From NCBI GenBank assembly GCA_019749945.1, contig JAIEPF010000004.1:62001-126000 (forward strand): a DNA stretch of 64,000 nt, read 5' to 3'. Of this stretch, positions 1 through 8,023 are shown in pieces. The number at the start of each line of letters is the position of its first letter. Positions within the stretch are counted from its first letter, which is position 1. The DNA is from Burkholderiales bacterium. GTDB taxonomy: Bacteria > Pseudomonadota > Gammaproteobacteria > Burkholderiales > SG8-41. The notes under the pieces were generated by a model. That model was not told the origin of the DNA, did not search any database, and saw only the letters and a program-made list of their open reading frames with translations. The position numbers were made by a program, and so were the translations under genes.

Positions 1-171
1 TTTTCTACGGTGGAAGCGGCGACTCCTGAAGCGCCTGTTGCATCGCTTGTGGAGTCGATTTGGCGTGAGGCAGGTGACGCGATCGAACAGGGTTTGTTCT
101 CTTGCCGTGGGCGACTTTTTCAACCGTTCGACGAGTATGAACTCAAGGTTATTCGGGCCGCCTTGGCTTAG
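1..171 (+). CDS. C-terminal fragment of a hypothetical protein
   Basis: An open frame runs from the window edge to a TAG at 169-171 and gives the last 56 residues of a protein that begins outside the window. The fragment is acidic in its first half and ends in an amphipathic stretch (EYELKVIRAALA). I recognise no family. It is followed at 253 by a small lipoprotein gene on the same strand. Codon use is coding-like but less GC-biased than in the main gene blocks, as in the rest of the first kilobase. Confidence 0.55.
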   Translation, partial: FSTVEAATPEAPVASLVESIWREAGDAIEQGLFSCRGRLFQPFDEYELKVIRAALA

Positions 172-252
172 TCTTATGCTTCATCAGAATTAGTGGCGGT
201 AAATGCGAAAATTTTGTGCGGGATCGTATGGGATCAGCAAAAAGGGGAAGGT

Positions 253-651
253 ATGTGCCAAGCTCGTTATTACTTCATCATGCTTGCTTGTGCTCTTGTT
301 TCGGGATGCGCTACGCAGCAGCAATTAGAGGCTATGTCCTCATACCAACTTTGTTATACCTATGCCAAATATCAGGGAACACTAAACATTCATCAAAGCG
401 CGCGAGCTAAGGAGTTGGAAAGGCGCGGGGAAAATTGCATGGCTTATCAAGGTCAGGTTGCAAGGCAATTGGGCGCGGAAAGACAGGCACAGCAACTGCA
501 AGCCGAAGAAGAGCTCAAGCATCAACGGCAACTTGAATTAGAGAAAGCAAAAGCCACGCAAATAATAATCAATCAGCCTCCCGCAGTACAGTCACCAGCG
601 GGCTATAACTGCTACAACTATGGAACATACTCTCAGTGTGTGCCTTATTGA
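253..651 (+). CDS. small hypothetical lipoprotein
   Basis: The ATG at 253 is chosen over an in-frame start at 193 because a purine-rich ribosome site (AAGGGGAAGG, 241-250) lies just upstream and because the protein then begins with a clean lipoprotein signal: MCQARYYFIMLACALVSGC, with a V-S-G-C lipobox. The mature 113-residue part has a Q/E/K-rich helical stretch, probably a coiled coil, and ends in a short Tyr/Asn/Cys-rich tail. It should be anchored in the outer or inner membrane facing the periplasm. No function can be assigned. Its base composition is lower in GC than the main operons. Confidence 0.6.
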   Translation: MCQARYYFIMLACALVSGCATQQQLEAMSSYQLCYTYAKYQGTLNIHQSARAKELERRGENCMAYQGQVARQLGAERQAQQLQAEEELKHQRQLELEKAKATQIIINQPPAVQSPAGYNCYNYGTYSQCVPY

Positions 652-689
652 GCTTGCCAATATGTCTGCTTAACCGGTTCGCAGCAAGC

Positions 690-720
690 GTAGCCCGTAA
701 GGAGCGCAGCGGATTACGGG
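690..720 (+). repeat. REP-like palindrome, left copy
   Basis: A 31-nt unit whose ends CCCGTAA and TTACGGG are complementary, so each unit can fold as a hairpin. It matches the reverse complement of 960-990 at 30 of 31 positions. The two copies flank the small gene at 757-954 in inverted orientation. Confidence 0.75.
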
Positions 721-756
721 TTTACGGGCTAATCGCCAATGCTAAATGGGGGTTTT

Positions 757-954
757 ATGGATAATCCCAGAGATAAAATTCACGCACTTCTGCGGAAGCT
801 CTCTGAAAACGTGAGTCCCGAAGACATCCACTACCATCGTTACGTGTTTGATAAAGTGCAACGCGGCCTGCAGCGCGCTGAGTCAGAAGGGACTGTTACT
901 CATGCAGATGTGAGGGCGCGCCTCGGTCAATGGCTCGCGTCGCAGAGTGGATGA
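757..954 (+). CDS. small antitoxin-like protein (RelB/ParD-type partner, orphan)
   Basis: The ATG at 757 follows a GGGGG ribosome site; an upstream in-frame ATG at 739 is less likely. The 65-residue product resembles small bacterial antitoxin-like proteins with a central helix of the type xYHRYVxxKVxxGLxxAE followed by a T-H-A/E-x-V-x-x-x-L-x-x-W-L tail (here THADVRARLGQWL). Such proteins are usually encoded next to a RelE/ParE toxin, but no toxin gene is visible on either side. The gene sits between two inverted REP-like palindromes (690-720, 960-990), so it may have moved as a small cassette. The family assignment rests on pattern recognition only. Confidence 0.55.
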   Translation: MDNPRDKIHALLRKLSENVSPEDIHYHRYVFDKVQRGLQRAESEGTVTHADVRARLGQWLASQSG

Positions 955-959
955 ACTGC

Positions 960-990
960 CCCGTAATCCGCTGCGCTCCTTACGAGCTAC
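960..990 (-). repeat. REP-like palindrome, right copy
   Basis: Reverse complement of the 690-720 unit with one mismatch (A at 985). It contains the same CCCGTAA/TTACGG core palindrome. It separates the accessory genes from the TctC gene that ends at 1046. Confidence 0.75.
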
Positions 991-1045
991 GAATTGGCCG
1001 ATCACCAGTTTTGAGTCGAGATCAGCCGGGCCTGGGGAACCGTGC

Positions 1046-2008
1046 TTACTCCGCCACGATATTTTTTGTTGTCGCAATCTTTTTCCACTGCGCCAATTCC
1101 TGCTTCACGCGCGCCGCAAACGCGGCAGATGTGAGCGGCACCGGCAGCATGCCTTCGGGCTCGAAGAAAGGCCGCAGTTCGGGTGAGCCTGCAATCGCAT
1201 TGATCTCGCGGTTGAGCCGTTCGACAAAGGCTGCGGGTGTCCCGGCTGGCGCGAATACGCCGGCCCAGGTTTCGTTGACGACTCCGGGCACGACCGAGTT
1301 CAGGGTTGGCAGTTCGGGGAACGCCGGGTGTGCTTCGCGCGAGGTCACCGCGAGCAGTCTTACTTTGCCGCTTTTCACAAAAGGCGAAAGCGTCGTGTAG
1401 CTGGAGACCATGACGTCGATCTGGCCGCCGGCAAGGTCGATCGCCGCGTTTGAGGCGCCCTTGTACGGCACGTGGCGCATTTCCACTTTCGCGGCTCCGT
1501 TCATGAGTTCGGTGGTCAGATGGCCGATCGAGCCGACGCCGGCCGAGCCGTACGTAAGCCAGTTCGGTTTGGCGCGCGCCGCGGTTATCAGCTGCGCCGC
1601 TGTCTTGATGGGGGCAAAGGCGGTTATCGCAAGTATTGACGGGTTCTGCGCGACGATGGCGACTGGCGCGAAGGCGGTGATCGGGTCGTAGGGCAGGCGT
1701 GCGCGGGTTGCCGCAGCGGTCAGGAAGGTGGCGGAGGTGAGCAGCAGCACCGAGCCGTCCTTCGCTGCTTTCGCCACGGCATCCGAGCCGATGACTCCCG
1801 CCGCACCGGGCCGGTTTTCAATGACGAAGGCGGTTTCCAGACGTTTTGCGAGCTGCGGGGCGATCATGCGTGCGATCGCGTCGTTGCTGGCTCCTGCTGA
1901 AAAGGGCACCACGATCCGTATCAGCCTGGGTGCGGCATCCTGGGCTGCCGCAGGCAGCGCCATGGCGCAGAGGGTGCCCAGCAAAAAAATCGCGAGGGGA
2001 CGCCGCAT
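1046..2008 (-). CDS. Bug/TctC family solute-binding receptor
   Basis: A 320-residue periplasmic binding protein of the tripartite tricarboxylate transporter receptor family. An N-terminal Sec signal (residues 1-22, ending AAAQ) is followed by the family hallmarks: IRIVVPFSAGASNDAIAR, VIENRPGAAGVIGSDAVAKA, a Y-G-S-A-G-V-G-S block, a VPYKG motif and FAPAGTPAAFVERLN. Family members bind carboxylates or related small molecules. No TctA or TctB membrane gene is nearby, so it is an orphan receptor. It diverges from the RpiR-type regulator at 2177; the 168-nt gap between them is AT-rich and probably holds both promoters. The regulator may therefore control it, and it may serve the same pathway as the AtuA-like and DUF4387 genes. 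The ligand is unknown. Confidence 0.9.
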   Translation of the reverse strand: MRRPLAIFLLGTLCAMALPAAAQDAAPRLIRIVVPFSAGASNDAIARMIAPQLAKRLETAFVIENRPGAAGVIGSDAVAKAAKDGSVLLLTSATFLTAAATRARLPYDPITAFAPVAIVAQNPSILAITAFAPIKTAAQLITAARAKPNWLTYGSAGVGSIGHLTTELMNGAAKVEMRHVPYKGASNAAIDLAGGQIDVMVSSYTTLSPFVKSGKVRLLAVTSREAHPAFPELPTLNSVVPGVVNETWAGVFAPAGTPAAFVERLNREINAIAGSPELRPFFEPEGMLPVPLTSAAFAARVKQELAQWKKIATTKNIVAE

Positions 2009-2176
2009 GATGGTCTCCTGAATGTGTGCCGCCGGGTGCCGCGGGCGGGCTTGTCTGGCTGGCTGCTAATTCCGGTTTGCAAATAATATTTTCATAGTTT
2101 ATTCTAATGAAAAATTATTTTCAATCAGGTTTTTTAACCGCCAATCACTTTTCAAGTCATGCCCGACTGACCAGCC

Positions 2177-3034
2177 ATGCCTGCCGACCATCCCCTGATC
2201 CGGCGCCTGAAGGAAGGCGCTGACCGCTTCTCGCCCAACCAGCGCGTGCTGGCGCGTTATGTCCTGGCCAATCATCAGACGGTTGCTTTTTCGACGATTT
2301 CGCAGCTTGCCGAACAGGCGGGAGTCAGTGAGGCCACCATCGTCCGCTTTGCAAAAGTCCTTGATTTTTCAGGCTATCCTGCGTTGCAAAAGGAGATACG
2401 CAGGCTGGTGCGTGCGGAACTGCGCGGTGTCGAGCGTTTCCGGATGGGGGAGGCGCGTGCAGCCTCAACGCGCACGCCACTCGATCTCGTTGCCGACAAG
2501 GAGCGCGAGAATCTTTCGGCACTCTACGAGACTTTTGATGCCAGGGCTTTCACCAAGGCACTTGCCCTGTTGCGTGGCGCGAGTGAGATCCTGGTTGTTG
2601 GCGTACGCAGCGCGACCCCTCTTTCGTACCACCTCTGGTTTGCGCTGGCCAAACTCGGCTTTCACGCAACAAGGGTGTCAGCGATCACGTCGGAGACGTA
2701 TGACCACCTCAGCCGCATGGACAAGCAGGCTTGCGTGGTGGTGATCGGTTATCCGCGATATCTGCGCGAACAGGTCAGACTGCTGGATTACGCCAAGTCG
2801 CGCAAACTCGCCACACTGACCATCACCGACAGCGTGTTTTCACCGCTGCAGGGCAGCGTGAGCCTCTATGCACCGGCGGAGTCCGCGTCGTTTGTCGCCT
2901 TCCACTGCGCGCCGCTGGTGCTGATCAACGCGCTGGTGCATGAACTGAGCGTTATCGACAAGGCAAGGACGCTCGCCGAATTGGAGCGCTTCGAGGCTGT
3001 CGCTGAAAGCCAGGCCTATTTCGTCAAGGATTAG
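2177..3034 (+). CDS. MurR/RpiR family transcriptional regulator
   Basis: A 285-residue protein with an N-terminal RpiR-type helix-turn-helix (about residues 8-85; FSTISQLAEQAGVSEATIVRF is typical) and a C-terminal SIS sugar-isomerase-type domain (about 125-260) that normally senses a phosphorylated or carboxylated metabolite. It diverges from a TctC receptor gene and is followed by the AtuA-like and DUF4387 genes. RpiR regulators often control such adjacent catabolic genes, so this is probably the local regulator. The ATG at 2177 is the natural start; the helix-turn-helix begins soon after it. Confidence 0.9.
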   Translation: MPADHPLIRRLKEGADRFSPNQRVLARYVLANHQTVAFSTISQLAEQAGVSEATIVRFAKVLDFSGYPALQKEIRRLVRAELRGVERFRMGEARAASTRTPLDLVADKERENLSALYETFDARAFTKALALLRGASEILVVGVRSATPLSYHLWFALAKLGFHATRVSAITSETYDHLSRMDKQACVVVIGYPRYLREQVRLLDYAKSRKLATLTITDSVFSPLQGSVSLYAPAESASFVAFHCAPLVLINALVHELSVIDKARTLAELERFEAVAESQAYFVKD

Positions 3035-3120
3035 CGGCGTCGAACCGGGTCTTCTTCGACAGTCAAGCCGCGCGCATAAAGGAAAACAATGTCATCATCT
3101 GCGGGCAAAAAAACCTGAGG

Positions 3121-4458
3121 GTGCTCATTTCAACCGGGCACCTCGGCACCGCGCCATCGAACCCGGAGAGTTTCCATCTCGGCATGGCGTCGAATCCGGA
3201 CTACATCGTGGCCGACGGCGGCAGTTCCGATCCCGGGCCGGTATATCTGGGAGAAGACACCACGCTGGGTCATTTCGTGCGCGAGGAACTCGAACTGTTT
3301 CTGAAGGCGGCGCGCGGCAAGGGCATCCCGCTGGTGATCGGCTCGGCCGGCGACACAGGCAGCAATCGCGGCGTGGACGAGTTTGTTGGCATCATCCAGG
3401 AATTGGCGCGCGAGCACCGCTTGCCAAAGTTCAGGATCGGCTATTTTTATTCGGAGGTGCCGAAAGCCTATCTCAGGCAAAAGCTGCGCGCCGGCAAAGA
3501 ACTGTCCGGACTCGGCGGGTTCCCCGGTCTGACCGAGAATGAAATCGATCAGTCGACACGCATCGTCGCGGTTGCGGGAGTGCATCCCTTCCTGAAGCTT
3601 CTCGATATGGGGGCAGACGTGATCATCGCCGGACGCTGCGGCGATATTGCATTTACCGCCGGGCCCTGCATTCACCACGGCTTCCCGGAACCGCTGGCCT
3701 ATCACATGGGCAAGATGATCGAATGCGCTTCTCTGGTGGCGGAACCGTTCATGGGCAAGGAAACCATCATCGGCACCATATCCCAGGAGGATATCCGGAT
3801 TACCCCGTACCATCCCGAGCAGCGTTGCACCGTCGCCTCGGTGGCAGGGCATTCGATGTATGAGCGCGAGACGCCGTATTTCGAACAAGCCCTGGGCGGT
3901 ACGCTGGACATGCGCGAATGCAGTTATGAGCAGCATGACGAGCGCACGGCTCGAATCACCGGCGCGAAATGGCTGCCAGCCACGGAGTTGCGGGTGAAAA
4001 TAGAGGGCGCAAAAAAAATCGGCGAACGTTACATGGGGTTTGTCGGACTGCGTGATCCCCATGTCGTGCGCCATGTCGACGCCGCGATGGATTGGGTGAA
4101 AAGCGCAGTGGCCAAGCGTTTCGGCAAAGAACAATACGGACTGTTTTTCCATGTCTTTGGCCGCGACGGCGTGCTGAAGGAGCTTGAGCCCGTGCGCCAG
4201 ACCCAGGCGCATGAACTCGGCATCGTGGTCGAAGGTCTGGCGGCGACCGACGCGCTGGCCGAGAAAATCACGGATTTTGCGGTGCGCATGTTTTTTCTTG
4301 CCCGCATTCCCGGGGTGAAGGGAACCGCAGGTACCGCAGCCACCACTAAAAAAACGATGAAATCCTCCCCGGGTTATATCTGGAACGTCAACCACACGGT
4401 GCCGATCGACGATCCGATGGAGCTGTTTCCGGTACACATGACCGAGGGGGGCTTGTGA
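3121..4458 (+). CDS. AtuA-like (DUF1446) acyclic terpene utilization family protein; start disputed
   Basis: The frame encodes about 445 residues of the DUF1446/AtuA family (ISTGHLGTAPSNPESFHLGM near the start, DVIIAGRCGDIAFTAGP in the middle). AtuA itself belongs to acyclic terpene catabolism in Pseudomonas, but relatives paired with DUF4387 proteins occur in many catabolic operons and their reactions are not settled. The GTG at 3121 has no spaced ribosome site. A better start, ATG 3089, has AAAGGA upstream but is out of frame by one base: it reads nine codons and stops at 3116-3118. One extra A in the run of seven A (3107-3113) would join it to this frame as MSSSAGKKNLRVLISTGHLG. Either a base is missing, or slippage restores the frame, or a weak start is used. 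The downstream DUF4387 gene supports a two-subunit enzyme. Confidence 0.8.
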   Translation: MLISTGHLGTAPSNPESFHLGMASNPDYIVADGGSSDPGPVYLGEDTTLGHFVREELELFLKAARGKGIPLVIGSAGDTGSNRGVDEFVGIIQELAREHRLPKFRIGYFYSEVPKAYLRQKLRAGKELSGLGGFPGLTENEIDQSTRIVAVAGVHPFLKLLDMGADVIIAGRCGDIAFTAGPCIHHGFPEPLAYHMGKMIECASLVAEPFMGKETIIGTISQEDIRITPYHPEQRCTVASVAGHSMYERETPYFEQALGGTLDMRECSYEQHDERTARITGAKWLPATELRVKIEGAKKIGERYMGFVGLRDPHVVRHVDAAMDWVKSAVAKRFGKEQYGLFFHVFGRDGVLKELEPVRQTQAHELGIVVEGLAATDALAEKITDFAVRMFFLARIPGVKGTAGTAATTKKTMKSSPGYIWNVNHTVPIDDPMELFPVHMTEGGL

Positions 4459-4509
4459 TGGATCGCAGCATACTGACCGACGCTGATCAACTTTCTGCAG
4501 GAGCCCGCC

Positions 4510-4824
4510 GTGGCACGACTCGCTGATATCGCCTCCACCGTCCGCAGCAAGAACGCGGGCGTGAACCAGATCACCTTCGATATCATATTTCCCGATGCCG
4601 CGAGTTATCAGCGCGTGCTCAAAAGCGGAGCCATCACGCGCGACAGCGTTGCGAAGCTCTATCGCATCCCCGATGAACGAATTTCGGATTTCGTGAATTT
4701 CGAACCCGCGAACGCCATCAAGTTCACCATCTACCGGCTCAAACCCAGCGGCAGCCCCGGTGACTGGGACATCCTCGGTTGCCAGCAGTACGGACCGTTG
4801 CTCGATCTCGAAGTGCCGGACTGA
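4510..4824 (+). CDS. DUF4387 family protein
   Basis: A 104-residue protein with a GTG start preceded by GCAGGA at 4497-4502. The N-terminus (MARLADIASTVRSKNAGVNQ), the ITFDIIFPD block and the FVNFEPANAIKFTIYR block are typical of DUF4387 proteins, which are regularly encoded just downstream of AtuA/DUF1446 genes and may form a small subunit with them. The 51-nt gap to the AtuA-like gene suggests co-transcription. The biochemical role is unknown. Confidence 0.85.
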   Translation: MARLADIASTVRSKNAGVNQITFDIIFPDAASYQRVLKSGAITRDSVAKLYRIPDERISDFVNFEPANAIKFTIYRLKPSGSPGDWDILGCQQYGPLLDLEVPD

Positions 4825-4831
4825 CGCAGCC

Positions 4832-5404
4832 CTAGGCGCGTCCTTCGTATCCCGCCAGCTCGTCGCGGGTGTTGATGTTGCTGAACGCGGCTTCGTCGGC
4901 GAATTGGACTTCGGCGACCTTCAGTTGCGCATACCAGGCATCAATCTTGCGCCCGCCCGACTCAAGAAAAGCCGTCAAACTCGGCAATACGGATTTGCGG
5001 CACAGGCTGAACACCGGATGCGGCTGATCGCCGGTCTTGGCGACCGCGAGCTCGGCCTTGTTCGCATCCAGCGCCGCTTTGAGTTGCGCCACCAGGTCCA
5101 GCGGCAGGAAGGGTGAATCGCAGGGTGCGGTGACCACCAGTGGATGCGCAGCCTCGCTCAGCCCCCGGTGCAGGCCGGCCAGCGGGCCGGCAAAGCCGCC
5201 GATGGCGTCAGGGATGACTCGGTAGTTAAGTATTTGATATTGTTCAATATTCTGATTGGCGTTGATCAGCAATTCATCAACCTGTGGTGCGAAACGCTCG
5301 ACCACCCATTGCACCAAGGTCTTGCCGCGCAACAACTGCAGGCCCTTGTCGACCGTGCCCATGCGCCGGCCCTGGCCGCCGGCGAGTACGACGCCCGTAA
5401 TCAT
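4832..5404 (-). CDS. mobA: molybdenum cofactor guanylyltransferase MobA
   Basis: A 190-residue cytoplasmic enzyme that transfers GMP from GTP to molybdopterin, giving the guanine dinucleotide cofactor used by DMSO-reductase-family enzymes such as the formate dehydrogenase encoded downstream at 11640. The nucleotidyltransferase signature is at the N-terminus (VVLAGGQGRRMG, then DKGL), followed by a D-A-I-G-G-F-A-G-P-L-A-G-L segment and a metal-binding APCDSPFLP. The length matches E. coli MobA (about 194). It overlaps the 3' end of fdhD by four bases and is surely co-transcribed with it; both act on the cofactor of formate dehydrogenase. Confidence 0.95.
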   Translation of the reverse strand: MITGVVLAGGQGRRMGTVDKGLQLLRGKTLVQWVVERFAPQVDELLINANQNIEQYQILNYRVIPDAIGGFAGPLAGLHRGLSEAAHPLVVTAPCDSPFLPLDLVAQLKAALDANKAELAVAKTGDQPHPVFSLCRKSVLPSLTAFLESGGRKIDAWYAQLKVAEVQFADEAAFSNINTRDELAGYEGRA

Positions 5405-6261
5405 GCCGAGGCGAGCATCGTCGGTGACGACTGCTTGATGAAACGCTCGCGTCCGGTGAACAGCAGATAGTGTTTGTTGACCGCGCGGCCGAGCATGGTG
5501 ATGCCGGTGCGCTGCGCGATTTCGTAGCCCATCTGCGTCAGGCCCGAGCGCGATACCAGGAAGGGGATCTGCATCTGCGCGGCCTTGATCACCATTTCCG
5601 AAGTCAGGCGGCCTGTGGTGTAGAACACCTTGTCCGAGCCGTCGATGTTGTTAAGCCACATCAGTCCGGCGATGGCATCCACAGCATTGTGGCGGCCGAC
5701 GTCTTCAACAAAATGCAGAATCTCGGCGTGATCACCGCTGAGTTGGGACAGCGCGCAGCCGTGTACGGCACCGGCTGATTTGTAGATGGTTTCATGGCGG
5801 CGCACGGCATCGAGCAGGTTGTAGAGGCCGCTTTCGCTCAGGCTGACGTCGTCGCGCAGCTCGATGCTGTCGATTTCTTCCATCAGGTCACCAAATACCG
5901 TGCCCTGGCCGCAGCCTGTGGTCACGGTGCGTTTTTTCATGCGTTGGGTCAGGTTCTTGATCGCCTTGTGCGTGGTCACTGCGGCGGAATCGGTTTCCCA
6001 GTCGACCTGCACTTCGGCGATGTCGGCCACGTCGCGCACCAGGCGCTGGTTGCGCAGATAACCGATGACCAGTGCTTCCGGTGCCTGGCCCAGGGTCATC
6101 AGCGTGACGATTTCGCGTTTGTCGACATAAATGGTCAGCGGATGTTCGCCGGCGATCGGGGTGGCGAGGACTTCGCCGCGTTCGTTCAGCGCATCGACTT
6201 CAACGGTGAGCGGGCGGGTGGCGGCGCTTATTTTGAGAGGCACGGGTTTGCGAGGACTCAT
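5401..6261 (-). CDS. fdhD: formate dehydrogenase accessory sulfurtransferase FdhD
   Basis: A 286-residue protein that passes sulfur from a cysteine desulfurase to the bis-MGD cofactor of formate dehydrogenase, which activates the enzyme. Family motifs are clear: a TTGCGQGT loop with Cys117, SAGAVHGCALS, FVEDVGRHNAVDAIAG, TTGRLTSEMV and LVSRSGLT. The E. coli protein has two cysteines in a CxxC loop; here only the first is present (GCGQGT), as in many non-enteric homologues. It overlaps mobA by four bases, and moaA lies 91 nt upstream on the same strand. The target is very probably the FDH encoded at 11640-16494. Confidence 0.95.
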   Translation of the reverse strand: MSPRKPVPLKISAATRPLTVEVDALNERGEVLATPIAGEHPLTIYVDKREIVTLMTLGQAPEALVIGYLRNQRLVRDVADIAEVQVDWETDSAAVTTHKAIKNLTQRMKKRTVTTGCGQGTVFGDLMEEIDSIELRDDVSLSESGLYNLLDAVRRHETIYKSAGAVHGCALSQLSGDHAEILHFVEDVGRHNAVDAIAGLMWLNNIDGSDKVFYTTGRLTSEMVIKAAQMQIPFLVSRSGLTQMGYEIAQRTGITMLGRAVNKHYLLFTGRERFIKQSSPTMLASA

Positions 6262-6352
6262 GACTTAAATGCCCCTGCTAAAAAGTTTTGAAAGCGTGTG
6301 CGCTTGGTCGCTGCGCTCTCCACGCGCTCGCTCATGAGTTTTTTCACGCTCG

Positions 6353-7387
6353 CTAGCCGCCTATGTACGACATCTCAATCTTCTTCAGCGGCACAGTCTG
6401 TTCACCGCGGATTTCCGAATAACGGTCTTCACGCTGGGTCCAGACCTTGCCGATCGCCGCGTGGATGGCGTCATCGCTGGCGCCGCCGCGCAGCAGTGCG
6501 CGCAGGTCATGGCCGGAGGTGGCGAACAGGCAGGTGTAGAGCTGGCCTTCGGTGGAGATGCGCGCGCGGGTGCAGTCGCGGCAGAAGGCCTGGGTGACGG
6601 AGGCGATGACGCCGATTTCGCCGGGGCCATCCTTGTAGCGCCAGCGTTCGGCGACTTCGCCGGTGTAGTTTGGGTCGGCGGGCACCAGCGGCATTTCTTT
6701 TGAGATGCGTTCGACGATTTCACGCGCGCTGACCACGTCATCCATGCGCCAGCCGTTGGTGGCGCCGACATCCATGTATTCGATGAAACGCAGGATGTGG
6801 CCGCGTTCGCGGAAAAACCGCGCCATGGGCAGGATGCTGTCTTCGTTGAGGCCGCGCTTGACCACCATGTTGATCTTGATCGGCGCGAAGCCGGCGGCTG
6901 CCGCGGCGTCGATGCCGTCCAGCACCTTGGCCACCGGGAAGTCGACGTCGTTCATTTGTTTGAAAATCGCATCGTCCAGCGAATCGAGGCTGACCGTGAT
7001 GCGTTTCAGGCCGGCAGCATGCAGGGCTGCGGCTTTTTTCACCAGCAGCGAACCGTTGGTGGTCAGGGTCAGGTCGAGTCCGGGAATTTCGGCGAGCTGG
7101 GCGATCAGACGTTCGACACCGCGGCGCACCAGCGGCTCGCCGCCGGTGAGGCGGATTTTTTCGATGCCGTGTTGCGTGAACAGGCGGGCGAGCCGCGCAA
7201 TTTCCTCGAAGCTGAGCAGCGCGGAGCGTTCAAGGAACTGGTAATCGGCGCCGAAGATTTCCTTGGGCATGCAATACACGCAGCGGAAGTTGCAGCGGTC
7301 GGTGATCGAGATGCGCAGGTCGCGCAAGGGCCGTCCCAGACGATCACGGGTCGCGGCGGCAGGGCTGGTGGAAGGAATTATGTTCAT
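6353..7387 (-). CDS. moaA: GTP 3',8-cyclase MoaA
   Basis: A radical SAM enzyme that starts molybdopterin synthesis by converting GTP to 3',8-cyclo-7,8-dihydro-GTP (then cPMP with MoaC). The ATG at 7387 (MNIIPSTS) is preferred over an upstream in-frame start at 7453, because the homologous part begins soon after it; this gives 344 residues. The SAM-cluster motif CNFRCVYC has its cysteines at residues 32, 36 and 39. The C-terminal cluster is built from CRDC and a later C in QLYTC, and the protein ends in the conserved Gly-Gly tail (SYIGG). It lies upstream of fdhD and mobA in one direction. No moaC or mog is in the window. Confidence 0.95.
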   Translation of the reverse strand: MNIIPSTSPAAATRDRLGRPLRDLRISITDRCNFRCVYCMPKEIFGADYQFLERSALLSFEEIARLARLFTQHGIEKIRLTGGEPLVRRGVERLIAQLAEIPGLDLTLTTNGSLLVKKAAALHAAGLKRITVSLDSLDDAIFKQMNDVDFPVAKVLDGIDAAAAAGFAPIKINMVVKRGLNEDSILPMARFFRERGHILRFIEYMDVGATNGWRMDDVVSAREIVERISKEMPLVPADPNYTGEVAERWRYKDGPGEIGVIASVTQAFCRDCTRARISTEGQLYTCLFATSGHDLRALLRGGASDDAIHAAIGKVWTQREDRYSEIRGEQTVPLKKIEMSYIGG

Positions 7388-7514
7388 GGCTGTCCTGAAT
7401 GGACGATTATGGCAAATGGCACTCCTGCGGTGCAAGGATGGCATCACTTGCAAATCAGGTATTTACCGTTGTTTTGCGGTTGAATCCGGGGGGCTGCTGG
7501 CGCAGAATGCGCCC

Positions 7515-8018
7515 ATGCTTGCATCTGAAAACGTCGAATCGCGCCGCTGGCCGGCTGCTGTGATCATGCAGCGGACGGCACTGAACAATCGCTGGGCCAG
7601 TGAAAAATGGGAAGCGATCAGCGTGGTGCCCGATATCGATCCCGGGGCTGCATCGCGGGTGATTCTGCAGAATCCGGACCTCATGCAGATCCTGTATTCC
7701 GGCCTGCAGATCAAGTTGCAGCGCGACGAGGCAGAAGGTTATTACATGAATATCACCTCGCCGCAGCCCAAGGTGTTCGTGTTGTGGCGCATGGGTGAAA
7801 CCTGGGCCGAGCCGCAACAGCTGACGGTCAGTTATCACGAGGGTTCGCGCTGGCTGGACAGCGGCGAAAGTGTGGATGGGGTGCCGCTGCCGGTCGAGCT
7901 GCTGCCGTGGATGGCGGCTTATTGCGCAGAACACTATCGCCCGGAGCCGCCGAAGAAAAAGAAATACGCGTCCAGCAAGGACAAGGGGCGCATGGGCAAC
8001 TGGCGGCCTGACCAGTAA
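7515..8018 (+). CDS. DUF3305 domain protein of the formate dehydrogenase cluster
   Basis: A 167-residue protein starting at ATG 7515 (MLASENVESRRWPAAVIMQR); an open frame extends far upstream but runs antisense through moaA. The body (NNRWASEKWEAISVVPD, YMNITSPQPKVFVLWRM) is typical of DUF3305 proteins, found in front of DUF3306 and ferredoxin genes in betaproteobacterial formate dehydrogenase loci. The C-terminus is lysine-rich. It is probably cytoplasmic. The five-base gap to the DUF3306 gene shows they are translated together. The exact role is unknown; assembly or maturation of FDH is the usual guess. Confidence 0.85.
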   Translation: MLASENVESRRWPAAVIMQRTALNNRWASEKWEAISVVPDIDPGAASRVILQNPDLMQILYSGLQIKLQRDEAEGYYMNITSPQPKVFVLWRMGETWAEPQQLTVSYHEGSRWLDSGESVDGVPLPVELLPWMAAYCAEHYRPEPPKKKKYASSKDKGRMGNWRPDQ

Positions 8019-8023
8019 TCGCC

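Noticed and set aside
172..1000. An integron cassette array with attC sites
   Set aside because: The palindromes at 690-720 and 960-990 lack the paired core sites of attC and are inverted relative to each other; no integrase is seen.
3130..4437. A 435-codon open frame opposite the AtuA-like gene
   Set aside because: The plus-strand frame carries the family motifs; the reverse frame has none.
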